This document shows, in pieces, positions 22,424 through 36,248 of a stretch of 64,000 bases of DNA. Position 1 is the stretch's first letter; every line of letters begins with the position of its first letter. The notes beneath the pieces were generated by a model, which searched no databases, was not told where the DNA came from, and worked only from the letters and a program-made list of their open reading frames with translations. The stretch is taken from NCBI GenBank assembly GCA_016758965.1, contig JAEPRB010000014.1, positions 1 to 64,000 on the forward strand, written 5' to 3'. A program made the translations under genes and the position numbers. Origin of the DNA: Circinella minor (lineage: Eukaryota > Mucoromycota > Mucoromycetes > Mucorales > Lichtheimiaceae).

Positions 22424-24510
22424 TCACCAAGGAAAATAACGATCTTCAAGTAGTGAGCCACCGCGTTGTTGTAATAAAGGTTGAACAGCAAATCGGGTTT
22501 GAAATCCAAGATTATTACAATAAAGAGTGACAAGTCGAGGAAGCATATTGACGATTTGAGGAATGTCATAGTCATCTGGATTGAGATCCACTTTGAGATA
22601 CTCCAAATTATTGGATCCATTACTATTTGCATATCGATTAAATCCTGAAGGTGTGTATCCATGACATGTTCCTTCAATAGTCACCTGTTTTAATTGTGTG
22701 CATGATGTTGCCAAGACGACTAACACTGTATTTGTGATATTAACTTGATATGATTCGAGTAATCCATCATGATCGTGATGATAAGGAACTACACCTAAGG
22801 GGTTTTGAATTATAAGTGCTTGTAAGCCAGGGCATCGAGTTAACATGGCACAAAATGATGGTTCAAATGTGGGTTCATTTTTAGCTGGAGTCATGGTGTT
22901 TCGATACAAAGATATACAGCATAATTCAAGCTGTCGTAAATGACTAATATTTTGATCTAAAAACAATCTTGGTGTGATTAATCGTAAATCATAATCAATG
23001 GATAAAAGTTCCAAATAAGATGGGTATAACTTTTTCAAATATTGACTAATGTCTCTGGGTCGTGCAAATATGTGCCCATCTTGGATAATAAGACCTGTAG
23101 TAGTTGTGCTACGTCTATGATGGGTTTTGGCCCCTTTGGAAATACAACAAAACCGAAAATGATTATTACGTCCTCTTTTTGGTGTTGATGTGGTTATAGG
23201 ATGGTATCTACTTGCCAGGTGACGCAGTATCTGTCCGTGGTTTAGTTTGTCCCGTGAATCAAGGTATAAAGACTGTAAATTGGGAGATTTTATTATCAGT
23301 TCAATTAGCATTGCTGTACCATAAGTATGTATACCGGAAAATGTTAGCGTAGTCATCATTTGAAATGTGGTTGTATTTCTCTTTTTTCCAACAAGTAACA
23401 AAGAGCTTTTTCTCGTTCGTATTTGCTGTCGTTGATATATTTGTTGTCTCATTGTCATCTTCGTGGGTGATGTTTTGGTAAGTTTTTTTGATACGTTTCT
23501 TCTCTCTCTCTTTTCAGTCTGCTCTTCATTATTAACGTCGTCGATGTACGTAGTAATTAGATGGGAGTTTTCCATTGTAAAAAATTTGGTATTATTATAA
23601 AAAAAATGTGTCATATTTATGCATCCATCCAACAGAAGATCAACTAAGTTCTGGGAAAGATCGACATTTTCGAGTGAGAGTTGAGTAATCGGAGGACTTG
23701 TTGTTCGAATTACAGTTCCCAATAGCTGTACGATAGGCTTTTGTAATGTAACATCTTTAAAATCTAATTTTTTTTTTCTGTTTTAGTTTACCTAAAGAAC
23801 GGACAAAAAGAACATAAAAAACAAGCGCTCGTCATAACAAATAACCAAAATCAACTATATAAAAGAAAAAACATACGTATTGATTTTATAACATGGGATT
23901 CTGAATGTAAAATAATCATCAATAAACTTTGTATGTCTCGCTCTTGTTTTTTCTCAATATGTAGTTCTGTTGGTAATGATATTGTATTATGTTGCTGCTC
24001 TGCGAAATCGTTGTTTTTCAATATGCGATTCCAAAATTCGGGCCACTCAACAATAGCATGAAACCACGATTCACATACTATCGCACATTGTAATAGATCA
24101 GATAAGGGCAGCGAACTAAAAATAATACCAAGAATATCATACGGTAATAATATTGAAGGCTCTTGATTATGTTTCTCGGCAATAATGGCCATGACACGTT
24201 GTTTTTCGCGTTTAAGTAATGCATAATCACTATTTGCTTTTTGATAAACGAGTCGTAAGCCAGATCCATAGATTGCAGATGCTGCTCGCCACTGATGTTG
24301 GTTTTGATAAATTTGTCCAGATAAAAGATAGCCTTTTGCTGTTGTGGGGGATTGTCGTATTAAATTATTTCCCATGGTTTGTGCATCTTGGATATTATTG
24401 AAAGTATCAATACAAGTCTCAATGTTACGACGTCGGCGTGATGTTGTAGAGAATGAACGAATGAAACGCAACGATGCTAGATCTGTTGCTCTTTGTATAA
24501 GTGTTTCCAT
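22424..24510 (-). CDS. TPR/F-box protein with leucine-rich-repeat-like C-terminus
   Basis: Two exons (23877-24510 and 22424-23763, minus) joined in phase give 657 residues. The N-terminal region (about 25-115) looks like TPR helices (AKGYLLSGQIYQNQHQWRAA, IYGSGLRL). An F-box follows at about 126-165 (LPYDILGIIFSSLPLSDLLQ ... VCESWFHAIVEWPEFWNRI). The long C-terminal half has scattered LRR-like strands (LTQLSLENV-type ITQLSLENVDLSQNLVDLLL, LIIKSPNLQSLYLDS, LRQLELCCISLY, LEYLKVDLNPDDYDI). This TPR-F-box-LRR order is known in fission yeast Pof3 and is common in Mucorales. Expected role: SCF substrate receptor, target unknown. A basic Lys/Arg/Thr-rich insert (about residues 290-345) interrupts the repeats. 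The acceptor ATTAG is chosen because alternatives bring in a stop. Confidence 0.8.
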
Positions 24511-24790
24511 TTATTTATATATATTTTGAAAAAAAGAAGCTTGGGAGAAAAGAAAAAAAAATAATTTAACTTAATTTTTTATACTTTTGTACTACAACAA
24601 CACAAAGTGAGTGTTGAGGTGTTTCGTTATTATTGTATTAAAGACAAGTTCACATGACATGTGTGATTTATTACAGTACATAAGCGATGTGGTACAAAAA
24701 CAAGTTTGTTTCATAATTAAAAAATTACAAACTGCATTAAAAAATGACCCCATCTTTAAAAATGGGATGATGACCAGAAATAACTCTATT

Positions 24791-26253
24791 TTATTTATGC
24801 AAATTAAAGAATACATCAGTTGCTATTAGCTGGTGTGTTTTTGTAGTTGGGTGCCATTCGTCCCACCATAAGTAACTATATAATGTAACATCTTAGTATT
24901 TATCCTATTATTATCTTACTACGTAAATAATCAAATATCATCGTTTACCTGTAGTTAGACTTAATACATTGCTCAAGATCCAAGGTACATGCTTGAGTGG
25001 TGTCTACATATTTATATGAGTTATGGAATGCAATGTATTTCTCAAACATAAAGTTTGCATTTATGAATTTTGTGGAAGGATAGCGACTGGCTGCTAAAGC
25101 TTTTAGCTTTTCATTGTATGTCCGAATCAACTTTATTAATGCAGTAGGGTCAGATAGTGAAGAAAAAAGCGGGAGGCGTTCAATAGGTGCTAATCCCATG
25201 ATCAATAAGTGGTCGGTGGGATGAAATGAGTTCTAAATTACATAATCAGTGCCAATCTACTTCCCATTTTGTTCCCTTTAGCTACACAAAGTACCAAATG
25301 AAAAGAAAAAGGCTAACTTTTTACCACTTCTTTTGTTACAGAATCAACGATAGAATTTAAAAGTATATTTTGCTCAGTGATATCATTTGTCTTTACGTAT
25401 ATATCATGAACATCGTTTACACCTTAAGTATAAAGTATATAATTAATATAAAAAATTCTTCTTTAGGAAACCTACACCTACGTACCTGTCCAAATAATAT
25501 ATAGTGTTTCTGCACTGTTAAGTTTTGAATCGTTCGAGTTAAACTCTAAAATTTGTTCGCTTATATCAGGGACACTTCGAGGTAATATGGACTAGTTTTT
25601 TTTTTTTTTTTTTAAGAAAAAAAAGTAAAGCCAATAAGCTTTTTAGAAGGTGACATTACACACATATGTTTTTTCTTATTTTAAAAAAATAATTATTTAT
25701 TTCACTCTTTTACTGACATTATTTGCTGTAGCACCAGAATACGCTTGATCATATAAATCAGCACCCAAATATGTTGCCAAATACTCTATCCATGTTGGTC
25801 CATTTGTATTTCGCTTGTGCTAAAATTGATTCGAAACATAATAAAAAAAAAGGTTCATTGTTACTTTTAGAATCATTAGTATATATTTTTTCCTTACATA
25901 CAAACTCCTGATACTTGTAAGAATCTTCAGTTAATGGTTCTACACTTGAAAAATAAAAGAGAATCGAAAAATTAGCTGTTTGTTTTCTATTTCATTTAAT
26001 CTATGATTAATATAGCCAAGGATAATGAGAAAGCATGTGTATACCCATTCCAGGTCCAAGAATCACCAAATGCTACAAGATTATGATATGCTCCTTGATA
26101 GCAAGGGATAGCTGAAATCTGTTGTGGTACTTCATTGGGAGTTGTTGGAAATACTGAATGTGGTCCAGTATCACAATGAACGGTATAGCTGTCGACGGTA
26201 TTTATTACCGTTAGCATACAAAGAAATAACGAACCAGTTATTGTAATAATCAT
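24791..26253 (-). CDS. Secreted GDSL/SGNH esterase, CE16-like
   Basis: Seven exons (26045-26253, 25902-25944, 25718-25819, 25486-25591, 25325-25422, 24949-25232, 24791-24875) give 308 residues. An N-terminal signal peptide is visible (ITGSLFLCMLTVINTVDSYT). SGNH blocks: AFGDSW with nucleophile Ser65, Gly-rich YSGATANN near 110-118, GVND at 154-157 (oxyanion Asn156), and C-terminal WWDEWHPTTKTHQ giving Asp286 and His289. The order and the NGPTWIEYLATYL segment fit fungal acetylesterases and GDSL lipases of family CE16. It likely acts outside the cell on acetylated carbohydrates or lipids; the substrate cannot be read from sequence. Small AT-rich introns explain the absence of a long ORF. Confidence 0.88.
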
Positions 26254-28952
26254 TCTTTTCTATTTGTGTATTGAAAAATGTTCAAGTTTCAACAAAAGAA
26301 ACAGAAAAAAAGCATCGCAGCGTCAACCTCTTTTAATATTTGTTTTTTCCGTTTTTTTTTTTTTTGGCATAACACGAAACGGCATGATCACCGGAGTTGT
26401 TAGAAAAAATTTAATTTTATTACGGCGATCAGGGGCTGGGGGAGGTAAACAAAAAAAATATTGATGCGGGAAGTTGCTATGGATATATTAAACTTCTTGT
26501 ACTATTAGACATAATATAATGTCAGCTAATATGTAACAGCTCGGCGAATACGTGTAAAGTTTGTACATAAATATTTTCCTTTTTGTTAAATAATAAAAAT
26601 AGCCAAAAAGGATATAATAGTATTATGCATTCAACGCTTTTTAATGAAGGAAAAGAAGCTGTACTGCTAATTTTAGATATGAGGGATACATGATGATTCG
26701 CAAAACATAAAGATTGAAATAATATATATAGTTTTATACAATGGGATCCGAAGTGTCGTATTACAAGAACATATTATCTCTTCTTTATTTCAGATAAAAA
26801 GAAGAAATCATACCTCAACTCTAAAAAGGAAACTGACGAGTTAAATCGCATAACGATGCCCTGCGCCCTGTCAACTTAAATTAAAGATTAAAAGAGAGTA
26901 TCGTGGCTAAGCCCAATATACTTCAGAACAGTAGCTATAGTAACGTTCTCAATATTAATGACTAATCCCAAGTACTCGACTTTAATATTCAATCACCTAC
27001 GTCATTCAATTAACTAGGCCCCATAACTCATAGAATAGAAAACATATAAATACGTCGTTGGAAATATTAGTTTAAAAGGATAGCTTTATTCCAGTTTCTA
27101 AATTATCATTAAAGATATATAACAAAGTCTCAGAGGATTTTACCTTGTCTGTTTTTATTTCCTACTCTTATTAAAATAACCAAACATCACATGAAGTATA
27201 ATTTTAACAATCTTAAAACGTTTTTGCAGCAGAGATAAAAAGCTAAAGACTGTTGAGCGGGGAAGGTTACAAGATCTTGATTTTAACTATGCCTATTGTA
27301 CACTATAAATAATCATGTCTATCTGGACACTTGTATAAGCCCTTGAAGAAGTTAGAAATAGTAGTATGCTGCAATTAATAAAGTTATATTAAGCCCCACA
27401 ATATATTAAGAGCAATATATATAGAAAACCTATAGTAATTTGTTTAAAGACATACTACTATTAGAAATTAAGTAAATAATGATGTATGAGCATTTCTATA
27501 TCTCAGAGAAATAAATAGAAAATAATTAAGAGGCTGGATTTTGAAATAGACATATGTAGATGATTGGGGGAATGTTTAGACAGAGAGTTAAATAACTCTA
27601 AAAGAGAATTTTAGAACAGCGGATGGATAGTCACTATGTACGACTATAAACCAGAAAACGAACTTTATACCTCTATCTGAGCACGTATGTACATCGAGCC
27701 AATGACATAGCAAACAAAAATATTGAGCAGCTAGTAGCAACATGAATGTGCAACCAACAAGTGTAAAATAAAGAACAGTACAATTTTAGGTCATGATTAT
27801 TGAACTATAAACATAGAAACAAGACATTACCCGCAACAACCTTCCTTAAGAAATTCGAAGTATTATCCGTAACTCGTTTACATAATAAACCTATCCAGTT
27901 ATAAATTAAAAAATGAGTCGAAAATGGTGTACTTTTCGTATTTGCAAAAAAGAAGCAGCTTGAGTTGGTTTTTCGCTTTTTTATTTACGAAGTGATATGT
28001 TATTGCTTTCAAAAAATCTATTAGACATATTTTACATTAAATTAACACATACTTTACTATTAATAATAAGCACTATAACTTACTGATAATGCTCGTTAAA
28101 AAAATTTTTGCTTGTAGATTACATTATTATCAATTATTGTAATAATAAAATTGTTGTGTTTCGCTCCAGGGGTCATTTAGAAAAGTTACATTTTACTATA
28201 CAATGCTTTCAATACTCGCTCTCCTTGTTACAGTATGTTCGAATTATGCTTTATCATAATAGTATAAAAATAGTAAGTATTAGATATTAAGAGAACGTGG
28301 TCGGTTTTTTTTTTTCGTCAAGGAAGAGAGACAAAGCAGGTACGTAGTGTAATATTCTTTTTTTTTCGGTAGGATAGAAATGTAAACATAGGTCTATAAC
28401 TATGCAAGATATAGCGGTAATGCCATATTTAGATTAAAAAAAATCTGACCAACTCCTAAATAATAAAATATGCGAATAAAACAGTAAAGTGTGGTATCGT
28501 ATACATTGATACAATTCACGTAGTATAATTGTACTGAAAAATTTATCAAATTTATTTTCGATATTATGATATTCATATTACGGACTATGTTTACTGTCCA
28601 TACTTGTAGGTGAAGTAGTCTAAATATATATAAAGTTGTACTATTATTGCTCTACCAGGGTATCGCTTTTTCTTTGTATAAAAAGTGTAAATTATAAAGA
28701 AGAATATCCTCATCTTATTAAAAATATCAACTTTTGTTATACTCAGTAAACTAGTTACGTCTCTATTATTTTTAAAGATACAATACTTATAAAAAAAAGT
28801 GCCCGACAATTCGGATTACTAAAAATTCTTTGAGTCCATTATTGTTGTTGCAACTAGGGCAATGAATTATATCTTCAGGAATTTTTGTCTTCTATTCCTC
28901 CCTCTCTTTTTTGTTTTCTTTTTTCTCCTACTCCTATTTTTTCTCCGGAGTA
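26254..28952. other. Gene-poor AT-rich interval, 2.7 kb
   Basis: No ORF above about 70 codons with any recognisable domain, no inverted terminal repeats and no tRNA-like fold were seen. A ribosomal or snRNA identity was not apparent either. It may contain regulatory sequence of the flanking secreted-protein genes. Confidence 0.5.
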
Positions 28953-30322
28953 ATGTGTTCATTCAGTGTAATTTGTAGTAAGTTAATGCATACAATAAAA
29001 AAATGTGTGAAATAATAACGTTTCGTGGGTTACTAATAGTTTATATTTACCAGTATGGCTGGTTGGATGTGTAGTACTATGTGCCCAATTGGTTCACGCT
29101 GATACTAGTAAAAATGGTAAGATAAAATGGAATACATAATAAAAAAACCAATATTAACATGAGTGTACAATGACTGCCTTGAAACATCTTTTTTTTAGAT
29201 TCAATGCTATTGCCTATTTGGAATCATCCCCTTGATGGACCAAGTGGTACAAATAGCCCTGCTCCTCAAGCTACTGCTTGTGCTCATTCAGGAGATATTG
29301 CTCTCACCTATGTATGTAATTTTTTATGTTATGTAAAAAATTAAGGGGAGGAATTAAATAATTACTCAGTAATTTTTATATAATCATATTTTAGAATGAA
29401 GGACCCAGTGATGTTACAGCTAAAGTATTGAACGGTTTAAAGGCCAGTCAAGCAAAAGCAAGCTTCTTCGTCAATGCAACGTGGTTATATACTCAGCAGT
29501 ATGCTATGATTTTACAACGTGCTTATAACGATGGCCACTTAATTGGTATGACATATCGCGCTCCTGGTGATACAACTGAAAACATGACAGACGATCAAAT
29601 TAGAACAGACGTTACCAACTCGGCCAAAGTCATTGAAACTTTGATTGGCGTAGCACCTAAATATATCCGGTTGCATTATACTCAACCTGAAGATACTCGT
29701 TTGCAAAATATTGTCCGTGATATGGGTTACACATTGATCTATTATAACTTGGATACCCAAGACTATAATTTCAAGAATAATCCAAAGGGAATTGCAGAAT
29801 TGTATCAAACTACGTTTGAAAAACAATTGGCGACGTATGATTCCATAGGCTCTTTCATTACAGTCCAATATGATATTCCCGATACAGGCTCATGGCAAGC
29901 AGTCTCTGATACGATTAATAAAGTGGATACGGCTGGTTATAAACTGGTTCGATTGGATGGCTGCTTAAATGATAAAGAGCCTTATAAAGAGTGTAGCTGT
30001 CCTTTTTTTATTATTCTTGTTGGACTTGTATGATCAAGTATGTAGCGGACTGTGTACTAAAAGAGAATTATTCAACAATATTTATTTTATAGCCGCGACT
30101 TCAAAAAAAGCTGTAGGTGATAAACATTCATTTGGTTCAGCAGGTTACAAGGAAGGGCAAGTTCGTGTTGAAATGCCACCTAGCATATCAACGGACGATG
30201 AAATAGCTGACAGTGAGAGCGCTGATGATGATTCCAAGAAGGCTGAAAATACTGGCTCAATGACAGTATCGAGCTGGTTATCATTATTTATCTTTGTAAT
30301 TGCCATGGTTGTTTTGACTTAA
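28953..30322 (+). CDS. GPI-anchored chitin-deacetylase-like (CE4) protein with lost catalytic motifs
   Basis: Five exons (28953-28977, 29054-29116, 29199-29311, 29395-29992, 30093-30322) give 342 residues. The split signal peptide (MCSFSVIC plus IWLVGCVVLCAQLVHA) ends in a good cleavage site. The CE4 (NodB) fold is clear: CAHSGDIALTY, KASFFVNATW, DGHLIGMTYRAPGD, DQIRTDVTNSAKVIETLIG, YNLDTQDYNF. The catalytic residues are altered: TFDDG-type motif 1 reads TYNEG, the metal-binding HxxxH motif reads MTYRA, and RPPYG-type motif 3 reads RLHYTQ. The C-terminus has an acidic Ser-rich linker and a hydrophobic tail (WLSLFIFVIAMVVLT), fitting a GPI anchor. It probably acts as a wall-bound chitin-binding or structural protein rather than an enzyme. 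The donor of exon 4 (GAGT/GTAGCT) is the weakest junction. Confidence 0.85.
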
Positions 30323-30507
30323 TGGTCTTTTTTTCTTATTATCCAATTTATATATCAATAATAATAAACTTGGTTGTGATTTATGCAAAACGTCTTTTTT
30401 GGAGGCTTATATAAAAAGATCATGTGAATAAGGATTTTTTTTTATCTTGGTTGTCAAATTCTTTTTTTTTTCTTTTTTTAAACACGGCTTCCATAATACA
30501 GGACACA

Positions 30508-33500
30508 ATGGAATCAGATTTCATTGAAGAACTAGTTCTTCATGGCTCTCAAGGTTTAAAATTGACACAAAAGAACACGGAAAAAAAACATATTTTGCAT
30601 AAATCAACTAACATAATATATGTATTTACATATTCAAAGGCTGTGATTTCAATACGATATGGTTAAAATTTAAAAAGGCAAAGAATATTTCACCCGAAGC
30701 GTTATTGAAAGCGCTTTGCAAAAATGAATCAATCGAGTTATATGAAGTAAATTAAATTGTAGTAGGCATATATTACTCAATACGAGCAAAAGCGAATGTA
30801 CAAAGTAACTTTTTATACATGTTTATTGTGCTACCTTTTTTTTTTTATACAGAACGACCAGCTTGTAACCAAATGCAATCAAACTAACAGTTTACGTTTA
30901 ATCGCCACGACTTCATTACGCAAAAAGAATCTCACACGAGAGCAGAAGGTTCGAATAAAGGTTTTATATATTTTTACGATACCTGTGCGAGAAAAGTATG
31001 AACTTATAACCAGTATGAATGTCGATAGAATCGTGAAGCGAGTATATCTGACAACGTATTTCAAGTTCTTGAAGCCATAACGAATAGGCGATACGAAGGA
31101 ATAACGCAATTGAAACTATCAAAAGATTTGGGATTGACATCAGCTACAACATACACACGTGTCAAACGATTAGAGAACCTTGGTTTAATGTAATGATTTT
31201 TGTGTTCTTTCTTTATTGTTGTTTATCCCGCATGAATTTTAATTTGTTTCTCTCCGGTAGTGTACGACGTCCTGCTGTACAAGAAAAAACATATACCCAG
31301 ATGTGCTATCATATTAGATTCGCGCCTAAAAATGATATCAATTCAACCATTACCACTAACGGTACAATTCAACATGAAGTAGTCGATCGTAAAATGGTTC
31401 AAGTATTATCAAAAGCCAAAGATCACATGATGCCATTGACAGAATTATTTACCGCTTTGGTACAGTATACATATTTATCTTTTCTTAACCTGATGAGAAA
31501 AAAAAAGTATAAACAAGTTACTAATAAAAAAAATACAATATTTCATTTAGGAGATGACGACTGAAAAACATATTGCATGGATTCGAAACCATATTACAAA
31601 ACGGGTAGAACAAGGCATTTTTGAAAAAGTAAAAGTTGTCTCAGATAATAAACGAGTCGTTTATTTGAAATGGATTGCACCCTTAGCCACAATCGCAAAG
31701 CCTGAGAAATTGAATGCTACAAAACAACAGGAGCATGAAAGACAAAATGCTACTTTATGCGGCGAAGCATTGGCAAAAGCTATTTTAAAGCATGTTGAAT
31801 CCAATCCAGGTGTTACGACCAAGGTAAACATGATATTAATGGATTAATGGAATGGGAAGGATGTTTTGATATCAAGTTGGCTGTTGTTAAATGGGAAGCT
31901 GGGAACAAAACGGATTATTAGGATCTATACGAAATGGTATCCGATGTCAAATGGGCCAATCTTCGAAAAATGCTTCACCTCAACGTGCAAAAGGGCGCAA
32001 AATATAGACTATATACCATTATCGAATCACAAGGTCGTGTACGTCAGTATCGTTATTTCACTCGTGACGGGATTATAAAGTATTACACAAGTCGAGGTGA
32101 ACTTGTTGATTTGAGCGATAATGATAACGATAATGTTGAGGATGGCGACGGATCTTTTACTGGGAAAAAGCGAAAACATGGAAACACCAGTGGATCAATC
32201 ACAACACGTTCTCAATTTCCAGTAGCTGACCAATGTGAGAATGATAACTTCTTAACTGAACCCAATACAAACAGCCATGACAATAATAGTAACGACCTCA
32301 AAAGAAAACGACAAGAGCAGGAAAACAACGAACGAGTGATCAAATCGCTAAAAGGCACCGAGAAATCTACCGTAGCAACGGCAGCGATAAAATCAAAACC
32401 ACAGTCGATGAAAGGGTCCAACATTACCAGCAATAAAAGAAAACAAGCCATCACAACAATCGTTTTGCGCGATAAAGTACGTGAAATAAATAATGATTTA
32501 CGTGAAGAGATTACAACCGCTACCGCGGAAGGCAACTCTGATGATGCCCCACCTATTGCGAGGACAACATTGATCCGACTCGCTGAATCATTACATGGTC
32601 ATGAAATTATACGCATGGTCAAGTGCACCGTACCTATATATGGTGGGGGTATAGAGAATAAAATATTATTACTTCATCCAGACTTGGATCAAAATAGTCC
32701 TGATGTAAAACAATATCTTGACCGTATTCGTACTAATAAAACCGTAAATCCTCATCCAGCCCGACGAAGACACATACAAGAAATCCATGTCGCTGATGAC
32801 AGCACTTCGATCAATACAGATCTATCGCAGAGGCAACTTGAATCACGCAACATTATGCATATGTCCCCAGAAAAACATTGGCGAGAAGTGGCACAGCGAC
32901 ACGGATGGATTCGATCCAAATGGTTACGAGCAAAAGTACTTCATGAATATATATTTAGTAAACACAAGGACGTCATTAAATTAGGCGATTTGCTCAACGA
33001 ACTACCACTTAACATATATTCTCAAACGATTGGATTATACCGTTACAGCGATAAAGTAGAAGAGTTTATGCGTACAGCACAAAAAGATATGGCACTTTCT
33101 AAACTACCGAAGGATATTGAAACAGAAATGATTACAAGCCGATATCGATTGCGACATCAACTTTCGATGTTGGTTGATATTCTTGAAGCATTGGAACTAC
33201 TTGAACGTGTGAATATGACTCCATCATCATCATCCACGAGTGATAGTACCGTTCGCTTACTTCATCAAGGCAAAGTCAAAAACTTCAATGTGGAATCGTG
33301 GCCTGTGATGCAGACGTTTCAAATTAACACGATAGAAGACATTCATGCTTTTTGGAAGGAATTGCAGTTTGTTTGTACCTCTTCGGATACTGTCAGAAGT
33401 ATCAAACCCGGGCATGTCTTGGATACCATCTTGATGCCGCATACGTGGGTAACAGTATCAATGTTGACAAAGGAACAGCGCAATATACTCGATCAACATA

Positions 33501-36248
33501 TTGACCGCTCAGAAGGGATATCACCTGTTGACGATGTACCTCTTATTGCTTATTTATCTCGAACACTTGGTTTGCCTCAAGGTCGAATCAAGAATTACTT
33601 CCATGGGTTTATGCGTGCACATAATAGACAGAAAGAGAAAAAGACAATCAAGTCACCCAAGCGGATAATGGTGAGCGAATTGATTCGATCCGGGCATACT
33701 TTTAACCCTGCACCTATAGAATGTACTGGGGTAAAAGCAGAAGAGCGTACATTTGCACCTACCCGAAAGTTTGTACGAAATCGATATCCACGCGCAGGTA
33801 TACACATACTCAAATACGTTAACGTCTATATGTGCGAAGCTAATTTGTAAATACACACACACACATACACAATCTATATATATATAGTCAGTAGTACGTT
33901 AAAACAGCCACTTCAACGATGGCTGGAAGTTGAGCACGAAGCACTTTTATATGCTTATGCAATCATGCGACATCGAAGTGAAACTAATGGGACATTATTT
34001 TCCTGGGCACCTATTTCACAAGTTATAACAAATCGGGAGCAAAATGCGTGCCGTCGACGGATATCACATTTGAAGGAAACATGGCCACGGTTTAACGATC
34101 ATATTGAAATATTGAAACGAAAATGGGCAATAATTTATGCGCATGGGATCGCTACTGGGGAACTGGTTGATAAACGACCGTGGGATTGGCGTAACTATGA
34201 TATACTCGGTCAATTAGAATACTTTGTTACTAAATTAAAGGGGAATCTAAATGAATGGTATACATTTTGCTGATGCACTTGCAGCTTTTACTCAGTGTTT
34301 TCTTTTTTTTTCTAAAAGTGCTGATTGATACTTATATTTAATTTGTGTTTATATTAGCTCCATTTGTTTACCCGATAATCATAAGTTATTGAAGACACGA
34401 TACGATATTATTAAAAGACCTTTTGTAAAACATAAAAGACCACGGGCTACGCTAGGATTAGATAAATGTGATACTGGTTTAGATAAGAGTGGACTGTCTA
34501 ACTCGGCGCTCTTGGCATCAATAGTGCTTAGGGTAAGTTTTTGATTTTCTTTATATACACGCAATTAATGTATATTAAAAGAGAATCGGATTTTTCCTTT
34601 TTCAAATAAACAAAAGTGGATTTTATACCTAAAAAATAACGTACGGATTGTATTAGATGGTATTTATGATGCCTCCTGATACATATAATGCTGAAAAATC
34701 AAGAGCACTTTTTCGACCGTTTACAGAAAAAACCATTGAACAAGCTTTACAGTATTTACGATCAGCTGGGGCTTTGGTGATAATGCGAAAAAATTTTAAC
34801 CGCCTCATCCCTGGACAGGTGTATAATGTGTCGGAAAAGTATGTTTTTGTAAACAGGCTAGCTAGGTAGCAACTAAAATGATTATATACCAACAAAATAA
34901 GCATACCTTTCTATTTAGATTCATACGTATGTTTACCTGTGAACGATTTCCCAGACAGTTATTGGATGAAGCCAATGAATTTTATAACAATTTACATGAA
35001 AGCATTGCTTTACCAAGTGGACTCAGACCAGGAGCTATTGCAGTTATGATAGACATGATATCCGCTAATAAGGTAAGATGATAATAAAAAAAATAATTGG
35101 AGTTCGGTACGTTGAACGACGTCTTGTTTTATTATTCTTTGTAGCTTGAATTGGACATAACATCCATAGATCAATTTCGGAAGACCTTTCAACAATTGTA
35201 TTATCCTAGATTGAAGCATGGTATGATATTTGCTCTTTTGTTATATACTTGTGACCGGGTAATACTCATAGCCATCTTGGCTCTATCTTTATTAGATGCC
35301 TTGGTGAATAATATGATTGATCGGACCTTGAGACTTTCCGCTACATTTACACGTTCAACTGATACCCAGTCTGGTGTTGGCATGGCAAGCAACGGCAACA
35401 TAAAGATACCGGATTTGAATAGTTTATCTCACTTATCTACTCAAACAAGATATGTCTATTCGACTCTGGAAACGTTTGGTAATTCAGGTGCTACACTCGT
35501 TACGCTAAAGGTAATATGCGATGACTTTTGTTCGTTTATATATTTAAAAAAACTAATGTATAATATAAAAAAAACTTACAGGAACGATTGCAAAATATGA
35601 GTGACAAAGATGTTATTCAATGTGTTGAACAGTTAAAATCGAATGGTTTGGTATATTTAGTTGGATTTATGGATCAGAGATTGGTTGTTGCGAATTATAT
35701 ATCTTCATGGTTTATTGAATCAAAGCCAGGGCAATACTTGCAACCACGAATGTGGTATAATATCGATGGTAGTGTTAACCAAGATGTATTTCAAGGATGT
35801 GTGCGCAAACTTGTGTTACTGATTACGGAAAAGCCAGGCATATCTTCGGTAAAAAAAAGTTTTTTATTTTATTTTATTTTTTATCTATCATCTTCAATGC
35901 CAAATATTATACATTAAGTAATGACGAAAACTACTTAGGCACGAATTGAAGAATTATTCAATGGATACATGACTATCACTGAAGTGAACGATTTGCTACT
36001 TTATCTGTGCAAAGAAGATGTAATTAAAAGTAAAGCATTTGTTCAAGGTCGAAAACCAAAAGGATATCATGGATTATTCAAAAACACATCTTTACTTAAA
36101 AAAAAGGGTATGTGCATCACTTTTTAAGTAACATTGAATGAGGTATGCTAACACGGATATAATTACTGTAGGCTCAAATGAGATTAAACTAAACGTAACA
36201 GCTCATTATTGGATTCGTAATGGATACTATTATTGGCTAACCAAATAA
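30508..36248 (+). CDS. TFC3: TFIIIC largest subunit, B-block-binding (Tfc3/GTF3C1 type)
   Basis: Sixteen exons, all joining in phase, give 1484 residues: 30508-30553, 30640-30746, 30853-30960, 31029-31189, 31261-31459, 31551-31823, 31922-33797, 33888-34257, 34358-34532, 34657-34838, 34919-35072, 35145-35220, 35296-35510, 35582-35848, 35939-36107, 36172-36248. Family role: binds the internal B-box of tRNA genes and recruits TFIIIB for RNA polymerase III. Visible: N-terminal winged helix (DFIEELVLHGSQGCDFNTIW), B-block winged helix (YEGITQLKLSKDLGL, TYTRVKRLENLGLI, VRRPAVQEKTYTQMCYHIRF), extended winged helices (HITKRVEQGIFEKVKVV), a charged disordered insert about residues 340-500, IGLYRYSDKVEEFM, and a C-terminal eWH plus HYWIRNGYYYWLTK end. 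Length fits fungal homologs (S. pombe Sfc3 about 1.3 kaa). In-frame Met exists upstream, but MESDFIEEL matches the family start. Confidence 0.92.

Noticed and set aside
24592..24829. Opposing short ORFs of 72-74 codons
   Set aside because: They overlap the last exon and 3' flank of the esterase gene and show no domain; both strands being open reflects AT composition.
26254..28952. Searched for a missed gene in the 2.7-kb gene-poor interval
   Set aside because: No run of phase-compatible exons with recognisable protein sequence and no repeat ends could be found by eye.
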